Positions 7,845 to 15,110 of a stretch of DNA of 64,000 nt are shown here, in pieces. Position 1 is the stretch's first letter. Every line of letters starts with the position of its first letter. The DNA is taken from NCBI RefSeq assembly GCF_000342005.1, contig NZ_AOHO01000048.1, positions 726,540 through 790,539 on the forward strand, read 5' to 3'. The position numbers and the translations under genes were made by a program. The notes under the pieces were generated by a model, which was given only the letters and a program-made list of their open reading frames with translations, ran no database searches and had not been told where the DNA came from. The stretch is from Amycolatopsis decaplanina DSM 44594. GTDB lineage: Bacteria > Actinomycetota > Actinomycetes > Mycobacteriales > Pseudonocardiaceae.

Positions 7845-9356
7845 ATGACCAGCGACAGCGTCACCGCCCCCGTCCCGAGCAAGTTCGCCATGCTCGGGCT
7901 GACCTTCGACGACGTGCTGCTGCTGCCGGCCGAGTCCGACGTGGTGCCCAGTGCGGTCAGCACCCGCACCCGGCTCTCCCGCAACGTCACCCTGAACATC
8001 CCGCTGGTCTCCGCCGCCATGGACACGGTCACCGAAGGCCGGATGGCGATCGCGATGGCGCGCCAGGGCGGGATGGGCGTGTTGCAGCGCAACCTGCCGA
8101 TCGACGACCAAGCGGCCGCCGTCGAGGTCGTCAAGCGCTCCGAAGCCGGGATGGTGACCGACCCGGTCACGTGCTCACCGGAGGACACCCTCGCCGAGGT
8201 CGACGCCCTGTGCGCGCGGTTCCGGATCTCCGGTGTGCCGGTCACGGACGCCGCCGGGACGCTGGTGGGCATCATCACCAACCGCGACATGCGGTTCGAG
8301 GTCGACCACACCCGTGCCGTGCACGAGGTGATGACGAAGCTGCCGCTGGTCACCGCGCAGGTCGGGGTCACCGCGGAGGCCGCGCTCGGGCTGCTGCGCC
8401 GCCACAAGATCGAGAAGCTGCCGATCGTCGACGGCGCCGGCAAGCTGCGCGGGCTGATCACGGTCAAGGACTTCGTCAAGACCGAGCAGTACCCCAACGC
8501 CTCCAAGGACACCAACGGCCGCCTGCTCGTCGGTGCCGCCGTCGGGGTCGGCCCGGACGGGCACAAGCGCGCGATGGCGCTGGCTGACGCCGGGGTGGAC
8601 GTCCTGATGGTCGACACCGCGCACGGGCACTCCCGCGCCGTCGTCGAGACCGTCGCGCTGCTGAAGAAGGAACTGGGCGACACCGTCGACATCGTCGGCG
8701 GCAACGTCGCGACCCGGGCCGGCGCGCAGGCGCTGGTGGAGGCGGGCGCGGACGGGATCAAGGTCGGTGTCGGCCCTGGCTCCATCTGCACCACCCGCAT
8801 CGTCGCCGGGGTCGGTGTGCCGCAGATCTCCGCGATCTACGAAGCCGACCAGGCGGCGCGCCCGGCAGGTATCCCGGTGATCGGCGACGGCGGCATCCAG
8901 TACTCGGGCGACATCGCGAAGGCGATCGCGTCCGGCGCGTCCACCGTGATGCTCGGCAGCCTGCTCGCGGGCACCGCCGAATCGCCCGGCGACCTGATCC
9001 TGGTCAACGGCAAGCAGTTCAAGACCTACCGCGGCATGGGCTCGCTGGGCGCCATGCAGTCGCGCGGCGAGGCGAAGTCCTACTCGAAGGACCGCTACGC
9101 CCAGGACGACGTGCTGAGCGAGGACAAACTGGTCCCCGAGGGCATCGAGGGGCGGATCCCGTTCCGCGGGCCGCTCGCGAACGTCGTCCACCAGCTGGTG
9201 GGCGGGCTGCGGTCGGGCATGGGCTACGCGGGAGCGTCGACGATCCCCGAGCTGCAGGAGGCGCAGCTGGTGCGGATCACCGCGGCCGGGCTCAAGGAGA
9301 GCCACCCGCACGACATCACGATGACCGTCGAGGCGCCGAACTACACCACCCGTTAG
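7845..9356 (+). CDS. guaB: IMP dehydrogenase
   Basis: This 503-residue enzyme oxidises IMP to XMP with NAD+, the first committed step of guanine nucleotide synthesis. The TIM barrel starts LTFDDVLLLPAES, two CBS domains occupy about 100-220 (MVTDPVTCSPEDTL, VHEVMTKLPLVTA), and the catalytic loop GSICTT places the nucleophile at C315. The active-site flap RYAQDDV is present. ATG 7845 has AGGAAGG upstream. The guaB-guaB3 pair, with guaA further downstream, forms a GMP branch cluster. CBS domains usually respond to purine nucleotides. Confidence 0.97.
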   Translation: MTSDSVTAPVPSKFAMLGLTFDDVLLLPAESDVVPSAVSTRTRLSRNVTLNIPLVSAAMDTVTEGRMAIAMARQGGMGVLQRNLPIDDQAAAVEVVKRSEAGMVTDPVTCSPEDTLAEVDALCARFRISGVPVTDAAGTLVGIITNRDMRFEVDHTRAVHEVMTKLPLVTAQVGVTAEAALGLLRRHKIEKLPIVDGAGKLRGLITVKDFVKTEQYPNASKDTNGRLLVGAAVGVGPDGHKRAMALADAGVDVLMVDTAHGHSRAVVETVALLKKELGDTVDIVGGNVATRAGAQALVEAGADGIKVGVGPGSICTTRIVAGVGVPQISAIYEADQAARPAGIPVIGDGGIQYSGDIAKAIASGASTVMLGSLLAGTAESPGDLILVNGKQFKTYRGMGSLGAMQSRGEAKSYSKDRYAQDDVLSEDKLVPEGIEGRIPFRGPLANVVHQLVGGLRSGMGYAGASTIPELQEAQLVRITAAGLKESHPHDITMTVEAPNYTTR

Positions 9357-9383
9357 TCCGCCCTTCAGGACACTTACGCGTTC

Positions 9384-9435
9384 GGTTCCGTTCCCGGGAG
9401 ACTTGGTCCGCTGATCAAGCCTCCCGGGAGGAACC
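9384..9435 (+). terminator. Hairpin downstream of guaB
   Basis: CCCGGGAG at 9393-9400 pairs with 9421-9428, and GGTTCC at 9384-9389 pairs with 9430-9435, giving a long hairpin 28 bases after guaB. The rest of the 9357-9759 gap has no confident gene; the reverse strand between 9440 and 9600 shows codon-like composition in two frames but no intact product. Confidence 0.6.
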
Positions 9436-9614
9436 GGATGCCATCCTCGCCGGCCGTGCCTTCGCCGCCGCCGCCCTCGGACTCGGCGGCGAAGAGCCGA
9501 CCGGGCGCGGCCAGCGGCGCGGTTCGGCGGGGTGATCTCGCAGGAATCCGTCCTCCGGACCGGCTCCGTGGAGAAGGTCTCCTTCTGCCCCACGTCCCCC
9601 ACAACCCCACCCGC

Positions 9615-9638
9615 GCGACTTTAGCCCCCTAAACGTGA
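9615..9638. repeat. TTTAGCCCCCTAAA-type repeat
   Basis: GCGACTTTAGCCCCCTAAAC core of the variant class, 3' of guaB and 122 bases before guaB3. Its right arm ends GTGA rather than GCGA. Short CCCCACCC/GGGTGGGG flanks extend the stem. Confidence 0.8.
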
Positions 9639-9759
9639 AACGGGTGGGGCGAATGGGGCTGATGTGACTTCGGGCCCGGTTCGGGTGCCCCGTGCGCAGG
9701 TCACCCACGCGGCCTAGCGACAATGAGGTGTAACGGTCGTCGGTGAGAAGGGACTTGAC

Positions 9760-10893
9760 GTGCGGGATCTGGTCGAGATCGGCATGGGCCGCACCGCGCG
9801 GCGGGCGTATGACCTCGATGACGTGGAGATCGTGCCGTCGCGGCGCACCCGGTCGTCTTCGGTCGTGTCCACCGCCTGGCAGATCGACGCGTACCGGTTC
9901 GAGTTGCCGCTGGTCACACACCCCACCGACGCGATCGTGTCGCCGGGAACCGCGGTGGCCGTCGGCGAGCTCGGCGGGCTGGGCGTCCTCAACGCCGAAG
10001 GGCTCTGGGCGCGGCACCCGAACGTCGAGGACGCGATCTTCCGCCTCGTCCGGGCCGCCGAGGACACCGAGGACCCGACCGCGATCGTGCGCGAGCTGCA
10101 GGAACTGCACTCCGCCCCGATCCGGCTGGACCTGCTGACCGAGGCGATCAAGACCGTCCGCGAGTCCGGCGTCACCGTGGCCGCGCGGGTCAGCCCGCAG
10201 CACGCCGCCGAGCTCACACCGGACCTGCTCGCGGCGGGTGTCGAGATCCTCGTCGTGCAGGGCACGATCATCTCCGCCGAGCACGTCCAGCGCGACGCCG
10301 AGCCGCTGGACCTGAAGGACTTCATCGGTAGGCTCGACGTCCCGGTGATCGCGGGCGGCGTCAGCGACTACCGCACCGCGATGCACCTGATGCGCACCGG
10401 CGCGGCCGGCGTCATCGTCGGTCACGGGTCCAGTCGCGGCGTGACGAGCACCGACAGCGTGCTCGGGATCGGAACGCCGATGGCGACCGCGATCGTCGAC
10501 GCCGCGGCCGCCCGCCGCGACTACCTCGACGAGACCGGCGGCCGGTACGTCCACGTGCTCGCCGATGGCGGGATGAGCGTGTCCGGCGACATCGCGAAGG
10601 CCATCGCCTGCGGCGCCGACGCGGTCATGCTGGGCGCGCCGCTGGCCGCCGCCTCCGAGGCGCCGGGGCAGGGGCTCTACTGGACGTCGGCGGCCGCCCA
10701 CCCGTCGCTGCCGCGTTCACGCGTGGCACTGGGACCGGACTACGCCGTCGACCTGAAGACGCTGCTCTTCGGGCCGTCTTCGGACGCCGAGGGCGTCGTG
10801 AACCTCTTCGGGGCGCTTCGCCGCGCGATGGCGAAGACGGGCTACTCGGACTTGAAGGAGTTCCAGCGGGTCGGCCTGACCGTCCGCCGCTGA
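9760..10893 (+). CDS. guaB3: GuaB3-family protein (IMPDH/GMPR superfamily, no catalytic Cys)
   Basis: The 377-residue protein is a shorter IMPDH-like barrel without CBS domains. It has EIGMGRTARRAYDLDDVEIVP at the start and VLADGGMSVSGDIAKAIACG at the phosphate site. Where IMPDH has the nucleophile loop GSxCTT, it reads GHGSSRGVTST, so the catalytic cysteine is missing. Actinobacterial GuaB3 (Rv3410c) is of this kind. Proteins called GuaB3 have been assigned GMP reductase activity in cyanobacteria, but whether this one is an enzyme is open. GTG 9760 follows GAGAAGGGA. It is in line with guaB, separated by a hairpin and a palindromic repeat, so it may have its own promoter. Confidence 0.9.
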   Translation: MRDLVEIGMGRTARRAYDLDDVEIVPSRRTRSSSVVSTAWQIDAYRFELPLVTHPTDAIVSPGTAVAVGELGGLGVLNAEGLWARHPNVEDAIFRLVRAAEDTEDPTAIVRELQELHSAPIRLDLLTEAIKTVRESGVTVAARVSPQHAAELTPDLLAAGVEILVVQGTIISAEHVQRDAEPLDLKDFIGRLDVPVIAGGVSDYRTAMHLMRTGAAGVIVGHGSSRGVTSTDSVLGIGTPMATAIVDAAAARRDYLDETGGRYVHVLADGGMSVSGDIAKAIACGADAVMLGAPLAAASEAPGQGLYWTSAAAHPSLPRSRVALGPDYAVDLKTLLFGPSSDAEGVVNLFGALRRAMAKTGYSDLKEFQRVGLTVRR

Positions 10894-10898
10894 CGGCC

Positions 10899-10932
10899 AC
10901 GGATCGCGTTTAGCCCGCTGAACGCGATCCGT
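10899..10932. repeat. Palindromic repeat in a longer hairpin, 3' of guaB3
   Basis: The core at 10903-10928 (TTTAGCCCGCTGAA) is extended by CACGG/CCGTG flanks, giving a nearly perfect 16-bp stem that starts 6 bases after the guaB3 stop. It is well placed as the guaB3 terminator. Confidence 0.88.
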
Positions 10933-11045
10933 GACCTCGTTCGGGTGTCTGGTTCGTCCGTATCGAAGACCAGAACGATCTTGTGGCGTAGGGTCCTACC
11001 GGTTAGGCCATTTGGCCTTGGTGATTGTTACTGGAGGGATCATCA

Positions 11046-11411
11046 ATGCTGCGCAAGCTTCGTGCTGCCCTGCTGGGAGCAGTGGCGATCACGGGACTGG
11101 TGATGGTGTCCGCGCCGGCGGCGCAGGCCGCCAGCTACACCGCGGTCGTTCAGAAGTCGGGCTACAGCCGGACCGTCATCCTGTGGCGGAACAACGACAC
11201 CCAGTGCTTCCACGCCGAAGGGAAGAACCTGCTGAGGGGCGAGACCGTCTCCGTGGTCAAGAACGAGTCGGAGGTGCTCACCGCGACCTCGCCGGCCGAT
11301 GGGTCGACCATCAGCACGGCTTCGTTCTGCAGCAGGGGCTCCTACTACTTCGGTGTGCTCGATCTGCGAGCCCCGGACGTCTTCGTCAAGACCGACCCCT
11401 GGTCGACGTGA
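11046..11411 (+). CDS. Small secreted protein of unknown function
   Basis: The 121-residue product begins with a Sec signal peptide (MLRKLRAALLGAVAITGL, cleavage predicted after AQA at residue 28). The mature protein of about 93 residues has two cysteines (DTQCFHAEG and ASFCSRG) that could form one disulfide. It carries no recognised domain. ATG 11046 is preceded by GGAGGG; a TTG seven codons upstream would put the ribosome site inside the gene. It has its own terminator and appears monocistronic. It is exported; the function is unknown. Confidence 0.75.
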   Translation: MLRKLRAALLGAVAITGLVMVSAPAAQAASYTAVVQKSGYSRTVILWRNNDTQCFHAEGKNLLRGETVSVVKNESEVLTATSPADGSTISTASFCSRGSYYFGVLDLRAPDVFVKTDPWST

Positions 11412-11434
11412 TCGCGGCGGAGTGAAGTGAGCTG

Positions 11435-11470
11435 AGAGGGCTGGATGACCGCAGGGTCGTCCAGCCCTCT
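11435..11470 (+). terminator. Terminator of the small secreted protein gene
   Basis: AGAGGGCTGGA pairs with TCCAGCCCTCT at 11460-11470 (with GACC/GGTC inside), followed by TCTCGT. Confidence 0.85.
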
Positions 11471-11510
11471 TCTCGTATGCCTCGTCAGCCCCATGTGTCC
11501 CATCTGTTTC

Positions 11511-11530
11511 GCGTTTAGCCCGCTAAACGC
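11511..11530. repeat. Perfect TTTAGC/GCTAAA palindrome
   Basis: GCGTTTAGC at 11511-11519, CC, then GCTAAACGC at 11522-11530: both 9-base arms are perfect. It lies 3' of the secreted protein gene and overlaps the stop of a possible gene remnant on the reverse strand. Confidence 0.88.
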
Positions 11531-11690
11531 GCTCGCGGGATCGGGAGGGTTTCCTCGTCCGAGAACCCCGTGGTGACGGCGCTGGCGAAGACGATTTCGG
11601 TGGCCAACCAGGGTCCTGCGCCAACGCCGAGGCGCGTAGCGGCTCACCGTCGCAGGTGCTCAGCACGAGTCGGCTGTCGATCGTCGAGCG
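11515..11690 (-). pseudogene. Possible frameshifted gene remnant
   Basis: Downstream of the methyltransferase the reverse strand looks coding in two successive frames. The first reads SRLVLSTCDGEPLRASALAQ, the second GPWLATEIVFASAVTTGF then SDEETLPIPRA before a stop inside the palindromic repeat. Both stretches have mostly G/C third positions, which non-coding sequence here usually lacks. I cannot name a family and see no start codon, so this is either a decayed C-terminus or chance. Confidence 0.25.
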
Positions 11691-12490
11691 ACGAGGGTGA
11701 TGGCGCCGAGTTGGTCGCGGTAGCGGTGGAAGGTGCGCCAGATCCTGGCGAGCCGGGGAAGGACCTGGGGATGGGCCAGGGAGCGGGCCAGGATTCCGGC
11801 GGTGCCCGCTACACCTTCGTCGGAGATCACGGTCCGTGGGTCGAGTAGCAGCAGCGGGCAGGTTTCCTCGGTGTGCACGGTGAACCCGCCCTCGTCGAGG
11901 AGCCGGTGCCACTCGGTGCGGGTGAGCGGGCGCGCGCCGACGCGCAGGACTTTGGTCAGGGTGGCCTGGATCTCGGACTTGGCGCTCTCGGCAAGTCCGT
12001 CGGGGGTGAGCAGCAGTTCGTGGATGGCATAGCGGCCGTCCGGGCGCAGCAGGCGTCCAGCCTCGGCGACGATCTCGGCCTTGCGGGCGGCCGGCTCCAG
12101 AGTGAGCAATGCTTCGCCGTAGAGCACTGAGGCGCTGTTGTCGGCGAGCCCGGTGCGATGCACGGGCGCGACCAGGCATTCCTGCCTCGGCCCGGTCAAA
12201 GCTGCGCGAGCGCGGGCCGCTTCGGCTTCCCCGCGCTCGATGCCGACATAGGAGCGCGGGTTCCCGGCAAGGGCGAGGGCGGTGGTGCGTCCCAGCCCAG
12301 GCCACATCTCCACCACGTCGTCGTCCGCGCCGATCCCGAGTTCCTCGATCATCCGCTGGGACGGGCCGAACCCGCCGGGTCGCATGACGCGTTTGCCGAG
12401 CCGCCCGAGCATCCAGTGTGCGGGCATCCGCCGCAGCGAAAGCCCTTCGCCCAGTCTTGGACTCGGCGTGATGGGCACTGAACCAGCCAT
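11660..12490 (-). CDS. SAM-dependent methyltransferase
   Basis: This 276-residue class I methyltransferase-like protein has VVEMWPGLGRTTALALAG as motif I (about 60-77, with the usual GxGxG loosened to WPGLG), then VGIERGEAE, and a post-motif region LLRPDGRYAIHELLL. The substrate is not evident. The start ATG 12490 lies only five bases from an iron-box-like sequence that also contains a TAGGCT -10-like hexamer, so the mRNA is probably almost leaderless and iron-controlled. Divergent choD lies on the other side. The role is unknown; a link to iron-responsive metabolism is inferred only from the operator. Confidence 0.8.
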   Translation of the reverse strand: MAGSVPITPSPRLGEGLSLRRMPAHWMLGRLGKRVMRPGGFGPSQRMIEELGIGADDDVVEMWPGLGRTTALALAGNPRSYVGIERGEAEAARARAALTGPRQECLVAPVHRTGLADNSASVLYGEALLTLEPAARKAEIVAEAGRLLRPDGRYAIHELLLTPDGLAESAKSEIQATLTKVLRVGARPLTRTEWHRLLDEGGFTVHTEETCPLLLLDPRTVISDEGVAGTAGILARSLAHPQVLPRLARIWRTFHRYRDQLGAITLVARRSTADSC

Positions 12491-12495
12491 GCTGG

Positions 12496-12514
12496 GAAGC
12501 GTAGCCTAACCTAA
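12496..12514 (-). promoter_or_regulatory. IdeR/DmdR-like iron box overlapping a -10 element
   Basis: Read on the reverse strand the 19 bases are TTAGGTTAGGCTACGCTTC. They match 15 of 19 positions of the IdeR/DmdR consensus TTAGGTTAGSCTAACCTAA, the first 13 without a mismatch. TAGGCT inside it fits the TAnnnT -10 pattern. IdeR with Fe2+ bound here would block the methyltransferase start 5 bases away. Confidence 0.6.
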
Positions 12515-12613
12515 TTTCCTCCGCTTCGGATGTGTTCGCACATCCGGGTGGAAGGTGACTGGTCGGTAACTTACCTCTGGTCAGAAGAGGTGGCCGGGGT
12601 TACAGTCGAGGGT

Positions 12614-14320
12614 GTGACTGCGAGTAACACCACCACTGAAGACGACTTCGACTACGACGTGATCGTCGTCGGCTCCGGGTTCGGCGGCAGTGTCGCCGCC
12701 CTCCGCCTGACCGAGAAGGGCTACCGCGTCGCCGTCATCGAGGCGGGCCGCCGCTTCGCCGACGACGAGTTCGCGAAGACGTCCTGGGACCTCCGCCGCT
12801 ACGTCTGGGCGCCTCAGGTCGGCTGCTTCGGCATTCAGCGCATCCACATGCTCAAGGACGTCATGGTGCTCGCCGGCGCCGGCGTCGGTGGCGGCTCGCT
12901 GGTCTACGCGAACACGCTGTACCGCCCGCTGAAGCCGTTCTACGTCGACCCGCAGTGGTCTCACATCACCGACTGGGAGTCCGAGCTCGGCCCGCACTAC
13001 GACCAGGCCAGCCGCATGCTGGGCGTCGTCACCAATCCCAGCGTCACGCCGTCGGACGTCGTCATGAAGGGCGTCGCCGAGGACATGGGCGTGCCGGACT
13101 CGTACCACCCGACGCCCGTCGGCGTGTACTTCGGCAAGCCGGGGGAGCGCGCCGAGGATCCGTACTTCGGCGGCGCGGGCCCGGCCCGCACCGGCTGTAC
13201 CGAATGCGGCGCCTGTATGACCGGCTGCCGTGTCGGCGCCAAGAACACGCTGGTCAAGAACTACCTCTACCTCGCGGAAAAGGACGGCGCGAAGGTCATC
13301 CCCCTCACCACTGTGAGCGCGATTAGCCCGCTAAACGCAGGTGGGTACGAGGTGAGCATCAAGAAGACCGGGACCACTTCGCGCAAGTTCCGGCACAAGC
13401 TCACCGCCGCGCAGGTGGTGCTCGCCGCCGGCACGTGGGGCACGCAGAATCTGCTCCACAGCATGCGCGACACCGCCAAGCTGCCGAAGCTCTCGCCGCG
13501 TCTCGGCGAACTGACCCGCACGAACTCCGAGGCCATCATCGGTGCCGCCCGCACCTCGGTCGACGAAGAGCGGAACTTCAGCCGCGGCGTCGCGATCACG
13601 TCGTCGATCCACCCCGACGACAACACGCACATCGAGCCCGTCCGCTACGGCAAGGGCAGCAACGCGATGAGCCTCCTCCAGACCATCGCCACCGAAGGCG
13701 ATTCGGCGGTCCCGCGCTGGCGTCAGGCCGTGAACTTCATGTTCAAGCACCCCGTCCAGACGGTCCGCCTGCTCAACGGCTACCGCTGGAGCGAGCGCAC
13801 GGTGATCCTGCTGGTGATGCAGAGCCTCGACAACTCCATCACCACCTACACCAAACGCGGGCTCTTCGGCCGTCGCAAGTACACGTCCAAGCAGGGCCAC
13901 GGCGAGCCGAACCCCAGTTTCATCCCCGCCGGGCACGAGGCCAACCTCCGCACCGCCGAGCGCATCGGCGGCATGGCGGGCGGCACCTGGGGCGAGATCT
14001 TCGACATCCCGCTGACGGCGCACTTCATCGGCGGTGCCCCGATCGGCACGGCGGCCGACAACGGCGTGATCGACCCGTACCACCGGGTCTTCAACTATCC
14101 AGGGTTGTCCATTGTGGATGGTTCGGCGATCACGGCCAACCTCGGTGTCAACCCCTCGCTGACCATCACCGCGCAGGCCGAACGGGCGTTCTCGTTGTGG
14201 CCGAACAAGGGTGAACAGGACAGCCGGCCATCGCAGGACTCCCCGTACACGCGGCTCGAGCCGATCGCGCCGAAGAACCCCGCGGTTCCGGCGGACGCGC
14301 CGGCGGCGCTTCGGCGCTAG
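12614..14320 (+). CDS. choD: ChoD-type GMC oxidoreductase (putative cholesterol oxidase)
   Basis: The 568-residue FAD enzyme has the Rossmann start YDVIVVGSGFGGSVAALRLTE, a GAGVGGGSLVYANTLY segment, a four-cysteine block TGCTECGACMTGC around residues 195-207, and the C-terminal GMC half GVNPSLTITAQAERA. It matches Rv3409c/ChoD throughout. The annotated activity is oxidation of 3-beta-hydroxysterols; for this subfamily it is disputed. GTG 12614 is preferred because it starts just before the conserved core; GTG 12590 is possible. Residues 236-242 (AISPLNA) are encoded by a copy of the palindromic repeat without loss of frame. Confidence 0.88.
   Translation: MTASNTTTEDDFDYDVIVVGSGFGGSVAALRLTEKGYRVAVIEAGRRFADDEFAKTSWDLRRYVWAPQVGCFGIQRIHMLKDVMVLAGAGVGGGSLVYANTLYRPLKPFYVDPQWSHITDWESELGPHYDQASRMLGVVTNPSVTPSDVVMKGVAEDMGVPDSYHPTPVGVYFGKPGERAEDPYFGGAGPARTGCTECGACMTGCRVGAKNTLVKNYLYLAEKDGAKVIPLTTVSAISPLNAGGYEVSIKKTGTTSRKFRHKLTAAQVVLAAGTWGTQNLLHSMRDTAKLPKLSPRLGELTRTNSEAIIGAARTSVDEERNFSRGVAITSSIHPDDNTHIEPVRYGKGSNAMSLLQTIATEGDSAVPRWRQAVNFMFKHPVQTVRLLNGYRWSERTVILLVMQSLDNSITTYTKRGLFGRRKYTSKQGHGEPNPSFIPAGHEANLRTAERIGGMAGGTWGEIFDIPLTAHFIGGAPIGTAADNGVIDPYHRVFNYPGLSIVDGSAITANLGVNPSLTITAQAERAFSLWPNKGEQDSRPSQDSPYTRLEPIAPKNPAVPADAPAALRR
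13317..13340. repeat. Palindromic repeat inside choD
   Basis: GCGCGATTAGCCCGCTAAAC at 13317-13336 plus GCAG matches the repeat family, here as part of the open choD frame. The encoded peptide lies on the surface-loop stretch between TTV and YEV, which has the same length in M. tuberculosis ChoD as I recall it. Confidence 0.7.
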
Positions 14321-14329
14321 ATTGGACGG

Positions 14330-15052
14330 GTGACAGCTTCCGAACGCGCGCACGTTCTGCTCGAACGCGTCCGCGCCCTGCACGAAGAATGGGCGCGTTT
14401 GGCGCGCGGGCTCGACGAGGCCGCCGTTCGTGGTCCGAGCGCGTTGCCGGGCTGGACCAGGGCGCATCTGCTGTCCCACCTCGCGCGCAACGCCGACGGC
14501 CTGGTCAACCTGCTCACCTGGGCGAAATCGGGTGTCGAGACGCCGATGTACGCCGGTGAGGCGGCCAGGGACGACGACATCGAGAAGGGTGCGTACCGGT
14601 CCGTCGAGGAGATCGCCGAAGACGTCGTCGACTCCGCGGCACGGTTCGTCGAGGTCGCGTCGAGCATGCCGGACGAGGCATGGCAGGTCCGGGTGCGCGC
14701 CCGGCAGGGCCGTGAGATCCCTGCGGAGTTCGTGCTCTGGCTCCGGCTCTCCGAAACCGCGATCCACCTGGCCGATCTCGATCTCGGCTACGACTTCGCC
14801 CGCGTCGCCGAGCTGCTCGGCGACGAGTTCGAGATCGTCGTCGGCAACGCCATCGGCATGTACGGCGGCGAGCTGCCCTCCGTGTTGCTGATCGCCGTCG
14901 GCGCCGACGGGACCCGGCACGAGTGGCGGATGGGCGCCGGTGAGCCGGTCACGCTGACCGGTTCCCCCGGTGACGTCCTCGCGTGGATCACCGGTCGCAG
15001 TGACGGATCCACTTTGGACGGTACCGCGCCGCCGCTTCCGCGCTGGCTCTGA
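14330..15052 (+). CDS. Maleylpyruvate isomerase-family (DinB-like) thiol enzyme
   Basis: The 240-residue protein has the mycothiol-dependent maleylpyruvate isomerase N-terminal fold: GWTRAHLLSHLARNADGL with H50, and LSETAIHLADLDLG with E142 and H146. These His/Glu/His positions match the metal site of the family. A C-terminal beta domain (about 165-235) follows. Members use mycothiol or a metal for transferase or isomerase reactions; the true substrate is unknown. GTG 14330 starts 10 bases after choD, so co-transcription with choD is likely. Confidence 0.85.
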   Translation: MTASERAHVLLERVRALHEEWARLARGLDEAAVRGPSALPGWTRAHLLSHLARNADGLVNLLTWAKSGVETPMYAGEAARDDDIEKGAYRSVEEIAEDVVDSAARFVEVASSMPDEAWQVRVRARQGREIPAEFVLWLRLSETAIHLADLDLGYDFARVAELLGDEFEIVVGNAIGMYGGELPSVLLIAVGADGTRHEWRMGAGEPVTLTGSPGDVLAWITGRSDGSTLDGTAPPLPRWL

Positions 15053-15110
15053 CTCCGACTCGGCCGGGTGATCACGGCAACCTCGCCGGGGCCCGCGCGT
15101 CTTCACAAGT

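Noticed and set aside
9438..9632. Small open frame on the + strand between guaB and guaB3, and coding-like text on the reverse strand (KETFSTEPVRRTDSCEITPP, then RLFAAESEGGGGEGTAGEDG).
   Set aside because: The + frame is Pro/Arg/Ser-rich with poor third-position bias and ends in a repeat. The reverse-strand stretches are in two frames without start signals or a known family.
11523..12305. Long reverse-strand frame of about 260 codons overlapping the methyltransferase.
   Set aside because: Composition (Arg/Pro/His-rich) is that of a shadow frame; the overlapping frame has a clear methyltransferase motif and better codon bias. Only its 3' part, beyond the methyltransferase, was kept as a possible remnant.
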